Below are positions 56,341 to 64,000 of a stretch of DNA of 64,000 nucleotides, in pieces. The stretch is from contig NZ_KK853997.1 of the NCBI RefSeq assembly GCF_000696185.1, positions 5,220,912 through 5,284,911 of the forward strand, read 5' to 3'. A program made the translations under genes and the position numbers. Source of the stretch: Kitasatospora cheerisanensis KCTC 2395. Its GTDB lineage: Bacteria > Actinomycetota > Actinomycetes > Streptomycetales > Streptomycetaceae. The notes beneath the pieces were generated by a model. It ran no database searches. It was not told where the DNA came from and saw only the letters and a program-made list of their open reading frames with translations. Every line of letters starts with the position of its first letter. Position 1 is the stretch's first letter.

Positions 56341-57534
56341 ATGCCCTCACTGCTCACCCGGACGCTCGCCCCGCACGGCACCCACGAGCTGGCGGCGCTG
56401 GTCTCCGCCATCCTCACCCACCCCGAGCGCCCCGCGCCGGAACGCCTCACCTGGCACGCCCCCGGCCCCACCGGCCTCGGCACCACCGGGCTGCTGACGC
56501 ACCGTCCGACGGCGCCGAACCGGACCACCGGAGCGACCGACGACATCGTCCGGGACGCCCCCAGGGCCCGGCCGATCACCAACGGCAAGGCCCCGGCGCT
56601 GTACTGCCCGCCCGCGATGCGCGACGACCCGGCGCTCGGCGACCTGGTCAACGAGCGGCTGATCGAATGGGCCGAGCAGATCGGCATCTACCCCGGCCGC
56701 ACCGACATGCTGCGCAAGGCCAACTTCGGCCGCCTGATGATGCTCGGCCACCCCGAGACCGACGACCCCGACCGGCTGCTCGCCGCCGCCAAGTGCGGCC
56801 TGGCCGAATGGGCGGTGGACGACCACATCGTCGACGCCGAGGTCGAGGAGGCCCGGCACGAGGTGATCGGCCAGCGGCTGGCGATCTGCCACTCCACCAT
56901 CGACCAGGCCCACCTGCCGCGCCGCTACGCCCCCCAGCTGGAGGAGCACGTCCAGCGCGACCCGGTCGCCAAGGCGCTCCGCGCCGCCCTCAACGACCTG
57001 TCCGCGTACGCCAGCTGGAACCAGGTCCGGCGGCTGCGGCACGAGCTGGCGATCATGTTCGTGGCGTACGGCCAGGAAGGCATGTGGCACACCACCGGGC
57101 ACCGCCCGCCGGTGTGGGAGTACCTGATGCACCGTCACGAGAACTCGTTCATCCCGTGCATGGTGCTGGTCGACGCGATCGCCGGCTACGAGGTCCCGCA
57201 GGCCGAGTTCACCGACCCCGCCGTCCGCCGCGCCTTCACCCTGGCCGGCACCGCCACCGTGCTGATGAACGACCTGTACTCGATGGGCAAGGAAGACCCC
57301 GGCGACTTCAGCCTGCCGATGCTGATCGCCACCGAGGAGGGCTGCTCGCTGGAGGAGGCCGTCCGGCAGAGCGTGCAGATCCACGACGAACTGATGCACA
57401 CCTTCGAGGCCGAGGCCTCCGCCCTCGCGCTCACCGGCTCGCCCGAGCTGCGCCGCTTCCTGGCCGGCACCTGGGCCTGGGTCGGCGGCAACCGCGAGTG
57501 GCATGCGGGCAGCGCCCGCTACCAGACCGACTGA
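56341..57534 (+). CDS. 2-methylisoborneol synthase (terpene cyclase)
   Basis: A 397-residue class I terpene cyclase that converts 2-methylgeranyl diphosphate to 2-methylisoborneol. The first metal motif is VDDHIVD (D160, D161, D165) and the second is NDLYSMGKE (N310, S314, E318), both intact. About 85 N-terminal residues are Pro/Thr/Ala-rich and likely disordered; in known systems this segment targets the enzyme into the encapsulin. It begins 27 bases after the shell gene. Product identity is inferred from the adjacent methyltransferase. Confidence 0.92.
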   Translation: MPSLLTRTLAPHGTHELAALVSAILTHPERPAPERLTWHAPGPTGLGTTGLLTHRPTAPNRTTGATDDIVRDAPRARPITNGKAPALYCPPAMRDDPALGDLVNERLIEWAEQIGIYPGRTDMLRKANFGRLMMLGHPETDDPDRLLAAAKCGLAEWAVDDHIVDAEVEEARHEVIGQRLAICHSTIDQAHLPRRYAPQLEEHVQRDPVAKALRAALNDLSAYASWNQVRRLRHELAIMFVAYGQEGMWHTTGHRPPVWEYLMHRHENSFIPCMVLVDAIAGYEVPQAEFTDPAVRRAFTLAGTATVLMNDLYSMGKEDPGDFSLPMLIATEEGCSLEEAVRQSVQIHDELMHTFEAEASALALTGSPELRRFLAGTWAWVGGNREWHAGSARYQTD

Positions 57535-57569
57535 CCCCCGTCCAAAGCCAGTTGAGGAGCAAGCTCTAC

Positions 57570-58430
57570 ATGACCACCACCGTCCCGAGCGCCACCACCG
57601 TGCTGCGCACCGCGTTCCAGAAGTCGGTCGCCAACTACTGGAACCTGGAGAAGGACCCGGTCAACATCAAGCTCGGTGAGGTCGACGGCCTCTACCACCA
57701 CCACTACGGCCTCGGGCCGGTCGACCCATCGGTGTTCGAGGGCCCGGACGAGACCCGCGACGAGCGCATGATCAAGGAGATGCACCGGCTGGAGACCGCC
57801 CAGGCGGACGTGCTGCTCGACCACCTCGGCGACATCGCGCCCACCGACGCGCTGCTGGACGCCGGCTCCGGCCGCGGCGGCACCAGCATCATGGCCAACC
57901 TGAGGTTCGGCTGCGAGGTGGACGGCGTCTCCATCTCCGAGCAGCAGGTGGCGTTCGCCAACGGGCAGGCGCACGAGCGCGGCATCGCCGACCGGGTCCG
58001 CTTCCACTTCCGCAACATGCTGGACACCGGCTTCGAGACCGCCTCCCGCCGGGCGATCTGGACCAACGAGACCACCATGTACGTCGACCTGTTCGAGGCG
58101 TTCGGCGAGTTCTCCCGCCTGCTCGCCCCCGGCGGCCGGTACGTCTGCATCACCGGCTGCTCGAACGACGTGACGGGCCTGCGCTCGAAGGCCGTCAGCC
58201 GGATCGACGAGCACTACATCTGCAACATCCACCCGCGCAGCCAGTACTTCAAGGCACTGGCCGCCAACAACCTGGTGCCGATCAGCGTGGTCGACCTGAC
58301 CGCCGACACCATCCCGTACTGGGAGCTGCGCGCCCGGTCCTCGGTCGCCACCGGCATCGAGGACCCGTTCCTGACGGCGTACAAGGAAGGCAGCTTCCAC
58401 TACCTGATGATCGTCGCCGACCGGGTCTGA
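57570..58430 (+). CDS. geranyl diphosphate 2-C-methyltransferase
   Basis: A 286-residue SAM-dependent methyltransferase that methylates GPP at C2. It has an N-terminal NYWNLEKDPVNIKLGEVDGLYHHHYGLGPVD signature, SAM motif I LLDAGSGRGGTS (D97) and WTNETTMYVDLFEAFGEFSRLL. The ATG at 57570 follows GAGGAG at a longish spacing. It is the last gene of the shell-synthase-methyltransferase operon and is followed by a strong terminator. The methyltransferase probably stays outside the shell. Confidence 0.95.
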   Translation: MTTTVPSATTVLRTAFQKSVANYWNLEKDPVNIKLGEVDGLYHHHYGLGPVDPSVFEGPDETRDERMIKEMHRLETAQADVLLDHLGDIAPTDALLDAGSGRGGTSIMANLRFGCEVDGVSISEQQVAFANGQAHERGIADRVRFHFRNMLDTGFETASRRAIWTNETTMYVDLFEAFGEFSRLLAPGGRYVCITGCSNDVTGLRSKAVSRIDEHYICNIHPRSQYFKALAANNLVPISVVDLTADTIPYWELRARSSVATGIEDPFLTAYKEGSFHYLMIVADRV

Positions 58431-58441
58431 CGGCCGGTCGC

Positions 58442-58475
58442 ACGGAGGGCCCGGGCCGCCGCCCGGGCCCTCCGT
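58442..58475. terminator. bidirectional terminator
   Basis: A perfect 15-bp stem (58442-58456 with 58461-58475) and 4-base loop between the convergent methyltransferase and glgX genes; its last base is the end of the glgX stop codon. Confidence 0.85.
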
Positions 58476-60673
58476 CACGCCGTCAGCAGCATCGCGGAGC
58501 GCCCGGCCAGCGTCACCTCGGCGACCGGGGCCGGCTCCGGCGGGCCGGACAGCGCGGTGTCGACCAGCGGGCGGTGCGGGCCGGGCAGGGTGAAGTGCCG
58601 CGGCTCGGGGCCGGCGTTCAGCAGCAGCAGGAAGTCCGCGTCGTGCACCTCGCGGCCGCGCTCGTCGCGCTCGGCCATCGCGCTGCCGGACAGCCGCAGC
58701 GCCAGCGCCCGGGTCGGGGCGAACCAGTCCGCCTCGGTCATCTCCCGCCCGCCGGGGGTGAGCCAGCTCAGGTCCCGCGGCCCGTCCGGCCCGGCGGGGC
58801 GGCCGGAGAAGAACGCCCGCTGCCGCAGCACCGGGTGGGAGCGGCGCAGCCGGATCAGCCGGGCCGTCAGCTCGGACAGCGCGCGCCAGTCCGGGTCGTC
58901 CAGCAGCGACCAGTCCAGCCAGCCGGTCTCGTTGTCCTGGCAGTACGCGTTGTTGTTGCCGCCCTGGGTGCGGCCGAGCTCGTCGCCCGCGGTCAGCATC
59001 GGCACGCCGCTGGACAGCAGCAGCGTGGTCAGCAGGTTGCGGAGCTGACGCAGCCTCAGCTCGCGGATCGCCGGGTCGTCGGTCTCGCCCTCCGCGCCGT
59101 GGTTCCAGGACCGGTTGTCGTCGGTGCCGTCCCGGTTGTCCTCGCCGTTGGCCAGGTTGTGCTTGCGGTCGTAGGAGACCAGGTCGCGCAGGGTGAAACC
59201 GTCGTGCGCCGTCACGTAGTTGACGGAGGCGTACGGGCGGCGGCCGCCGCGCTGGTACAGGTCGGAGGAGCCGGCGATCCGGGTGGCCAGCTCCCGCACG
59301 TCCGACCGGGCGCCGCGCCAGAAGTCGCGCACGGTGTCCCGGTAGCGGTCGTTCCACTCGCCCCACAACGGCGGGAAGCCGCCCACCTGGTAGCCGCCCG
59401 GGCCGACGTCCCACGGCTCGGCGATCAGCTTGACCCGGCTGAGCAGCGGATCCTGCGACACCGCCGCCAGGAACGGGTGCTCCATCTCCACCGCGTCGCC
59501 GCCGCGGGCCAGCGCCGCCGCCAGGTCGAAGCGGAAGCCGTCCACGCCCATCTCCGCGACCCAGTACCGCAGCGAGTCGGTGATCAGCCGGATCACCTGC
59601 GGGCGGCGGGTGTCCAGGGTGTTCCCGCAGCCGGTGTAGTCGGCGTAGCCGCGGCGGGAGCGGTCCAGCCGGTAGTAGCCGGCGTTGTCGATGCCGCGGA
59701 AGGACAGCGCCGGGCCCATCACCCCCGACTCGGCGGTGTGGTTGTACACCACGTCGAGGATCACCTCGATGCCCGCCGCGTGCAGCGCCCGGACCATCCG
59801 CTTGAACTCGCCGACCTGCTGGCCCCGGCTGCCGGACGAGGAGTAGCCCGCGTGCGGGGCGAAGAAGCCCAGCGTGTTGTAGCCCCAGTAGTTGACCAGG
59901 CCGCGCCCCTGCAGGTGGTCCTCGCTGACGTGGTGGTGGACCGGCAGCAGCTCCACCGCCGTCACCCCCAGCCCCGTCAGGTGCGCGACCGCCGCCGGGT
60001 GCGCCAGGCCCGCGTAGGTGCCGCGCAGCTCCGGCGGGACGTCCGGGTGGCGCATGGTGAAGCCGCGCACGTGCAGCTCGTACAGCACCGTCTCGGCCCA
60101 CGGCGTCTTCGGCCGCTGGTCGTCGTACCAGTCGTCGTCGTCGTGCACCACCACCGCCTTGGGCACGTACGGCGCCGAGTCCCGGTCGTCCCGGACGGTG
60201 TCCGCGACGTCCCGCTCCGGCCAGTTGCGGACCGCCGTGCTCACCGCGTCGTGCGCCGTGTAGCCGCCGTCGACGGCGCGGGCGTACGGGTCGAGCAGCA
60301 GCTTCGCCGGGTTGTGCCGGGCGCCCGTCCACGGGTCCCACCGGCCGTGCACCCGGAAGCCGTAGCGGGTGCCGGGCAGCACGCCCGGCAGGTAGCCGTG
60401 CCAGGTCTGGTACGTCTGCTCGGTCAGCCGGTGCCGGCTCTCCCGGCCGCTCTCGTCGAACAGGCACAGGTCGACCGCCTCCGCGTTCGGCGCCCACAGC
60501 GCGAAGTTGGTGCCCCGGCCGCCCGCGCCGTCCGCCCGGAACCGGGCCCCGAGCGGCTGCCAGCTGCCCGGCCACGGCGGCGCCGGGGCGGGCCGGGGCG
60601 CCGAGCCGTTCAACCTGGCGGCCGGCCGCGCCTCCAGGGGCGTGCCCGAACCCAGCTCCTGCCACGCCGTCAT
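58475..60673 (-). CDS. glgX: glycogen debranching enzyme GlgX
   Basis: A 732-residue GH13_11 isoamylase-type enzyme cleaving alpha-1,6 branches. It has a CBM48 domain (GGRGTNFALWAPNAEAVDLCLFDESG), then the barrel: VILDVVYNHTAE, VDGFRFDLAAALARG (nucleophile Asp), LIAEPWDVGPGGYQVGGFPPLWGEWND (acid/base Glu) and YVTAHDGFTLRDLVSYDRKHN (transition-state Asp). The open frame extends far upstream, but ATG at 60673 has GGGAGG and the expected length. It acts with GlgP on stored glucan. Confidence 0.95.
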   Translation of the reverse strand: MTAWQELGSGTPLEARPAARLNGSAPRPAPAPPWPGSWQPLGARFRADGAGGRGTNFALWAPNAEAVDLCLFDESGRESRHRLTEQTYQTWHGYLPGVLPGTRYGFRVHGRWDPWTGARHNPAKLLLDPYARAVDGGYTAHDAVSTAVRNWPERDVADTVRDDRDSAPYVPKAVVVHDDDDWYDDQRPKTPWAETVLYELHVRGFTMRHPDVPPELRGTYAGLAHPAAVAHLTGLGVTAVELLPVHHHVSEDHLQGRGLVNYWGYNTLGFFAPHAGYSSSGSRGQQVGEFKRMVRALHAAGIEVILDVVYNHTAESGVMGPALSFRGIDNAGYYRLDRSRRGYADYTGCGNTLDTRRPQVIRLITDSLRYWVAEMGVDGFRFDLAAALARGGDAVEMEHPFLAAVSQDPLLSRVKLIAEPWDVGPGGYQVGGFPPLWGEWNDRYRDTVRDFWRGARSDVRELATRIAGSSDLYQRGGRRPYASVNYVTAHDGFTLRDLVSYDRKHNLANGEDNRDGTDDNRSWNHGAEGETDDPAIRELRLRQLRNLLTTLLLSSGVPMLTAGDELGRTQGGNNNAYCQDNETGWLDWSLLDDPDWRALSELTARLIRLRRSHPVLRQRAFFSGRPAGPDGPRDLSWLTPGGREMTEADWFAPTRALALRLSGSAMAERDERGREVHDADFLLLLNAGPEPRHFTLPGPHRPLVDTALSGPPEPAPVAEVTLAGRSAMLLTA

Positions 60674-60886
60674 GGCGACCCTCCCAGCCGTCCGGGGGAC
60701 CGTCCCCGTTCTTCCGGTTGTTCCCTGTCCGACGGCGACCGTCACCCCAGGCCGGACGGAGTGACGCACCGTGATCAATCCTGTGCCCAGCGGAACCGGG
60801 TGGGGAAACCATCCGGTCGTGTCGGGAGGCGCGATCGGTCGTTGAGCCCCGCGACGGATCGAACCGGACGACACCGGGAGGACGGC

Positions 60887-62077
60887 ATGCGCGCCGCGGT
60901 ACGGCTCTGGGCACGGCGGGCGGCCGCGGCCGCACTGGCCCTGCTGACCGGCTGCTCCGGCGGCGACCGGCCGTCCGGCGACACCGCCCCGCCGGTCTCC
61001 CGCGCCCAGCTCGCCGTCAGCCCCGGCGACGGCGCGCAGGGCGTCGGGGTGGACGGCACGGTCAGGGTGACGGTCGCTCAGGGCCGCCTGCTCTCCGTCC
61101 GGCTCACCGACGACCGGGGCACCCCCGTGCCCGGCACCCTCACCGCCGACGCCACCGGCTGGACGCCCGACGGCCGGCTCGCCACCGCCACCGCCTACAC
61201 CCTCGACGCGACCGCCGAGGACGCCGCCGGCCTGCGCGCCGTCCAGCACGCCGCGTTCGCCACCGCCGTGCCCGCGCACACCTTCGTCGCGTTCTACACC
61301 CCCGAGGACGGCTCCACCGTCGGCGTCGGCATGCCCGTCTCGCTGCGCTTCTCCCGCCCCATCGAGAACCGGGCCGCCGTCGAGGCCGGCATCGCCGTCA
61401 GCTCCGACCCGCCGCTGGAGATCGCCGGCCACTGGTTCGGCGACCAGCGGCTCGACTTCCGCCCCCGCAGCTACTGGCCGGCCGGCACCAAGGTCACCCT
61501 GGCGCTGCGACTCAAGGACGTGGAGGCCGCGCCCGGCCACCTCGGCACCCAGACCAAGGACGTCCACTTCACCGTCGGCCGCGCGCAGATCGCCACCGTC
61601 GACCTGGACCGCCACACCATGACGGTCCGTCAGGACAACCGCCTGCTGCGCACCCTGGACATCAGCGGCGGCAGCCCCGAGCACAGCACCTACCTCGGCG
61701 TGATGGTGGTGTCCGAACGCTTCGAGGTGACCAGGATGAACTCGCAGACCGTCGGCCTCGGCGACGAGTACGACATCAAGGACGTCCCGCACGCGCTGCG
61801 GCTGACCGCCTCCGGGACCTTCCTGCACGGCAACTACTGGACCGACCGCGCGGTCTTCGGCGCCGCCAACACCAGCCACGGCTGCATCGGCCTGCCCGAC
61901 ACCCAGGGCGGCGGCGCCGGCACCCCGGCCGGCTGGCTCTACCAGCACACCCTGGTCGGCGACGTGGTGGAGGTCCGCGGCTCGCACGGCGACCGGGTCG
62001 CGCCCGACAACGGCCTGAACGGCTGGAACCTCCCGTGGTCGCAGTGGACGGTCGGGCGGACCGCGGCAGTTCACTGA
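60887..62077 (+). CDS. L,D-transpeptidase lipoprotein 1
   Basis: A 396-residue exported enzyme that makes 3-3 peptidoglycan cross-links. A lipoprotein signal ends at the lipobox LLTGC (C23). Two Ig-like domains (about residues 35-245) are followed by the YkuD catalytic domain with FLHGNYWTD and SHGCIG (nucleophile C333). The C-terminal segment ends NGWNLPWSQWTVGRTAAVH. ATG at 60887 has a GGGAGGA site. It is the first of three tandem relatives. Confidence 0.94.
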   Translation: MRAAVRLWARRAAAAALALLTGCSGGDRPSGDTAPPVSRAQLAVSPGDGAQGVGVDGTVRVTVAQGRLLSVRLTDDRGTPVPGTLTADATGWTPDGRLATATAYTLDATAEDAAGLRAVQHAAFATAVPAHTFVAFYTPEDGSTVGVGMPVSLRFSRPIENRAAVEAGIAVSSDPPLEIAGHWFGDQRLDFRPRSYWPAGTKVTLALRLKDVEAAPGHLGTQTKDVHFTVGRAQIATVDLDRHTMTVRQDNRLLRTLDISGGSPEHSTYLGVMVVSERFEVTRMNSQTVGLGDEYDIKDVPHALRLTASGTFLHGNYWTDRAVFGAANTSHGCIGLPDTQGGGAGTPAGWLYQHTLVGDVVEVRGSHGDRVAPDNGLNGWNLPWSQWTVGRTAAVH

Positions 62078-62243
62078 ACCGGCACCCGGCTCCCTCCGAA
62101 GATTCACTCAGCTTCTCCGGTTATCCTTGCCCCCGCGCGGGCCCGGTGGTGTTCGGGAGCGCGATCGAGCGCATCCGACCCGGCGGAACCGATTCCGGGC
62201 GTCACGCGTGTATCGCTGTGCATACCTGGAGGGGAGCGGCGCG

Positions 62244-63497
62244 GTGAAGGCGGTTCAGAAGGCCGAGGCCAAGATAGCGATGGCCGGGAGCGGGCGACGG
62301 GCACGGCAGTCCGCGGCGGCTCTGCTGGTGGGCGGTGTCCTGCTGCTCGGGACGGCCTGCAGCAGCGGTGGCGGCGGCGGCTCGACCGACGGCAAGGGCG
62401 GCGGGGGCGGCTCCTCGTCCGCGTCGGAGGCGGCGCCCAAGGTGTCGGCCGCCCAGCTGACGGTCACTCCGGCGGACGGCGCGAACGACGTGGCGCCGAA
62501 GGACGGGCTGCAGGTCGCGGTGGCCAGCGGCAAGCTGACCACCGTCGCGGTGACGGACAAGAACGGCAAGGCGGTGGCCGGCGAGGTCGCCACCGACGGG
62601 CTGAGCTGGAAGCCCACCGAGCAGCTGGCCGTGGGCACCACCTACACGGTGAACGCCCAGGCGGTGGACGCGGCCGGCCTGGTGGCCGCCTCGACCACCA
62701 CCTTCACCACGCTGACGCCGGCCCAGAAGATCGCCACCAACGACAACATCGCCGACAACGGCACCTACGGCGTCGGCATGATCGTCTCGGTCAACTTCAG
62801 CAAGGCGGTCAAGAACAAGGACGCGGTGCTGGCCGGCATCACCGTCTCGGGCGCGGACGGCACCGTCGCCAAGGGCCACTGGTTCGGCTCCTCCCGGCTG
62901 GACTTCCGGCCGGAGAACTACTGGAAGCCGGGCACCAAGGTCACCGTCAAGTACCGCCTGAAGAACGTCGAGGTCTCGCCCGGCGTGTACGGCGACGTCG
63001 AGAAGGACGAGCCGTTCACCATCGGCCGCTACCAGGTCTCGACGGTCGACGCGTCGACCCACATGATGAAGGTCTCGCACGGCGGCAACGACACCCAGAA
63101 CATCCCGATCACGGCGGGCGACGACCAGAACCCGTCCTGGAACGGCACCATGGTGATCGCCACCAAGGAGAAGGTCACCCGGATGAACTCCGCCACGGTG
63201 TCCAACATCAAGGGCAAGGAGTACGACGTCCCGGACGTGCCGCACGCGATGCGGCTGACCACCTCCGGCACCTACGTGCACGGCAACTACTGGGGCGACG
63301 CGTTCGGCAAGTCGAACGCCAGCCACGGCTGCATCGGCGTCTCCGACGCCAAGGGCGGCAGCGACAGCTCGGCGGCCGGCAAGTTCTTCAACTCGTCGAT
63401 GGTCGGCGACGTCGTGAAGATCGTGAACTCCAAGGGCCAGACCGTCGCGGGCGACAACGGACTGAGCGGCTGGACCATCCCCTGGAAGCAGTGGTAG
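62244..63497 (+). CDS. L,D-transpeptidase lipoprotein 2
   Basis: A 417-residue relative of the preceding gene. A hydrophobic signal ends at the lipobox LGTAC, followed by a Gly/Ser-rich linker (SSGGGGGSTDGKGGGGGSSS). Two Ig-like domains and a YkuD domain follow with HGNYWGDAFGKSNASHGCIG (nucleophile C363) and the same W-rich end GLSGWTIPWKQW. GTG at 62244 has GGAGGGG upstream; ATG at 62280 is an alternative. It is separated from its neighbours by its own gap and terminator. Confidence 0.93.
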   Translation: MKAVQKAEAKIAMAGSGRRARQSAAALLVGGVLLLGTACSSGGGGGSTDGKGGGGGSSSASEAAPKVSAAQLTVTPADGANDVAPKDGLQVAVASGKLTTVAVTDKNGKAVAGEVATDGLSWKPTEQLAVGTTYTVNAQAVDAAGLVAASTTTFTTLTPAQKIATNDNIADNGTYGVGMIVSVNFSKAVKNKDAVLAGITVSGADGTVAKGHWFGSSRLDFRPENYWKPGTKVTVKYRLKNVEVSPGVYGDVEKDEPFTIGRYQVSTVDASTHMMKVSHGGNDTQNIPITAGDDQNPSWNGTMVIATKEKVTRMNSATVSNIKGKEYDVPDVPHAMRLTTSGTYVHGNYWGDAFGKSNASHGCIGVSDAKGGSDSSAAGKFFNSSMVGDVVKIVNSKGQTVAGDNGLSGWTIPWKQW

Positions 63498-63513
63498 CGA
63501 GTCCGACTCGCAG

Positions 63514-63548
63514 CGACGGCCCGGCGATCCACGATCGCCGGGCCGTCG
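63514..63548 (+). terminator. hairpin terminator
   Basis: A perfect 15-bp stem (63514-63528 with 63534-63548) and 5-base loop, 16 bases after the stop of L,D-transpeptidase 2. Confidence 0.85.
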
Positions 63549-63660
63549 GCCGTTCGTGACCGTACCGGGACAGACGGCCTGCAACGTTTCCCCCGCTCGG
63601 CCCGTCATATCAAACGAAAGACCTGTCAGCCGACAGGCGGGCGCGTGGGGAGAACGGAAC

Positions 63661-64000
63661 GTGAAGGCTATGCGCGGGGGATTCGCGGTGGTGGGGGCGC
63701 TGGCGGGCGCCCTGGCGCTGATGGCCACGGCCGGATGCAGCACGGACACGGCCAAGGCCGACAGCCCCAAGGGCTCGGCCGCCGCGCCGACCTCGGCCAA
63801 GCCGACGGTCTCGGCCGCGACCATCGCCATCGAACCCGCCAACGGCGCCACCGACGTCAAGACCACCGGCGCGGTCAAGGTGGCCGCCACCGGGGGCAAG
63901 CTGACCTCCGTCAAGGTCACCGGCCCCGACGGGGTCGAGGTGCCCGGCGCGCTCACCTCCGACGCCACCGGCTGGGCGCCCTCCGGCAACCTCAAGATAT
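63661..64000 (+). CDS. L,D-transpeptidase-type lipoprotein 3, partial
   Basis: The N-terminal 113 residues of a third relative, cut by the window end. GTG at 63661 opens VKAMRGGFAVVGALAGALAL, with the lipobox ATAGC soon after, then an Ala/Ser/Lys-rich linker and an Ig-like segment (IAIEPANGATDVKTTGAVKVAATGGKLTSVKVTGPDGVEVPGALTSDATGW) similar to the two genes before it. The catalytic domain is not visible, so its activity is inferred from similarity. Confidence 0.8.
   Translation, partial: MKAMRGGFAVVGALAGALALMATAGCSTDTAKADSPKGSAAAPTSAKPTVSAATIAIEPANGATDVKTTGAVKVAATGGKLTSVKVTGPDGVEVPGALTSDATGWAPSGNLKI

Overview
The window is high-GC actinobacterial chromosome. Its gene set (scy, isobutyryl-CoA mutase, a conservon with a P450, the GlgE glucan pathway, a 2-methylisoborneol operon) points to Streptomycetaceae (Streptomyces or Kitasatospora). 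From memory, the gene order from scy to the L,D-transpeptidases resembles a conserved core stretch of the S. coelicolor chromosome. No tRNA, rRNA, CRISPR array, prophage or insertion sequence was seen.

1-5 kb: start of the polar coiled-coil gene scy, methylmalonyl-CoA epimerase, acetyl-CoA acetyltransferase, the mutase chaperone meaB and a MarR regulator. 5-10 kb: a metallo-beta-lactamase-fold hydrolase, then a tightly overlapping conservon (cvnA-B-C-D) ending in a P450 that lacks the EXXR motif. 10-17 kb: three overlapping AIM24-family genes, a DUF2127 membrane protein, two DUF3817 membrane proteins, a secreted M4 metalloprotease and a second MarR regulator. 17-22.5 kb: icmA with diagnostic Phe80/Gln198, an ECF41-like sigma factor facing its NAD-binding partner, a TetR regulator and a thioredoxin-TPR protein. 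22.5-25.7 kb: a long leader and a DUF6230 / DUF6114 / Pro-Thr-rich secreted protein trio.

25.7-42.4 kb is central carbon and storage metabolism: pyk, ackA and pta, then glgB, maltokinase, treS and glgE on the minus strand and glgP divergent. Together treS, maltokinase, glgE and glgB turn trehalose into branched alpha-glucan, which GlgP and the later GlgX (58.5-60.7 kb) break down.

42.6-54.6 kb holds two ABC half-transporter pairs. Three of the four genes are broken by an apparent single-base loss in a G/C run. Between them are two paralogous secreted proteins and a pnuC-nadR pair for nicotinamide riboside uptake and use.

54.9-58.4 kb is the most interesting system: a Family 2B encapsulin shell protein with a cyclic-nucleotide-binding-like domain, 2-methylisoborneol synthase (probable cargo) and geranyl-diphosphate C-methyltransferase. 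It reads as a protein nanocompartment for making an earthy odorant. The window ends with a tandem array of L,D-transpeptidase lipoproteins, the last cut by the window edge. Most convergent gene pairs are separated by strong GC-rich hairpins.
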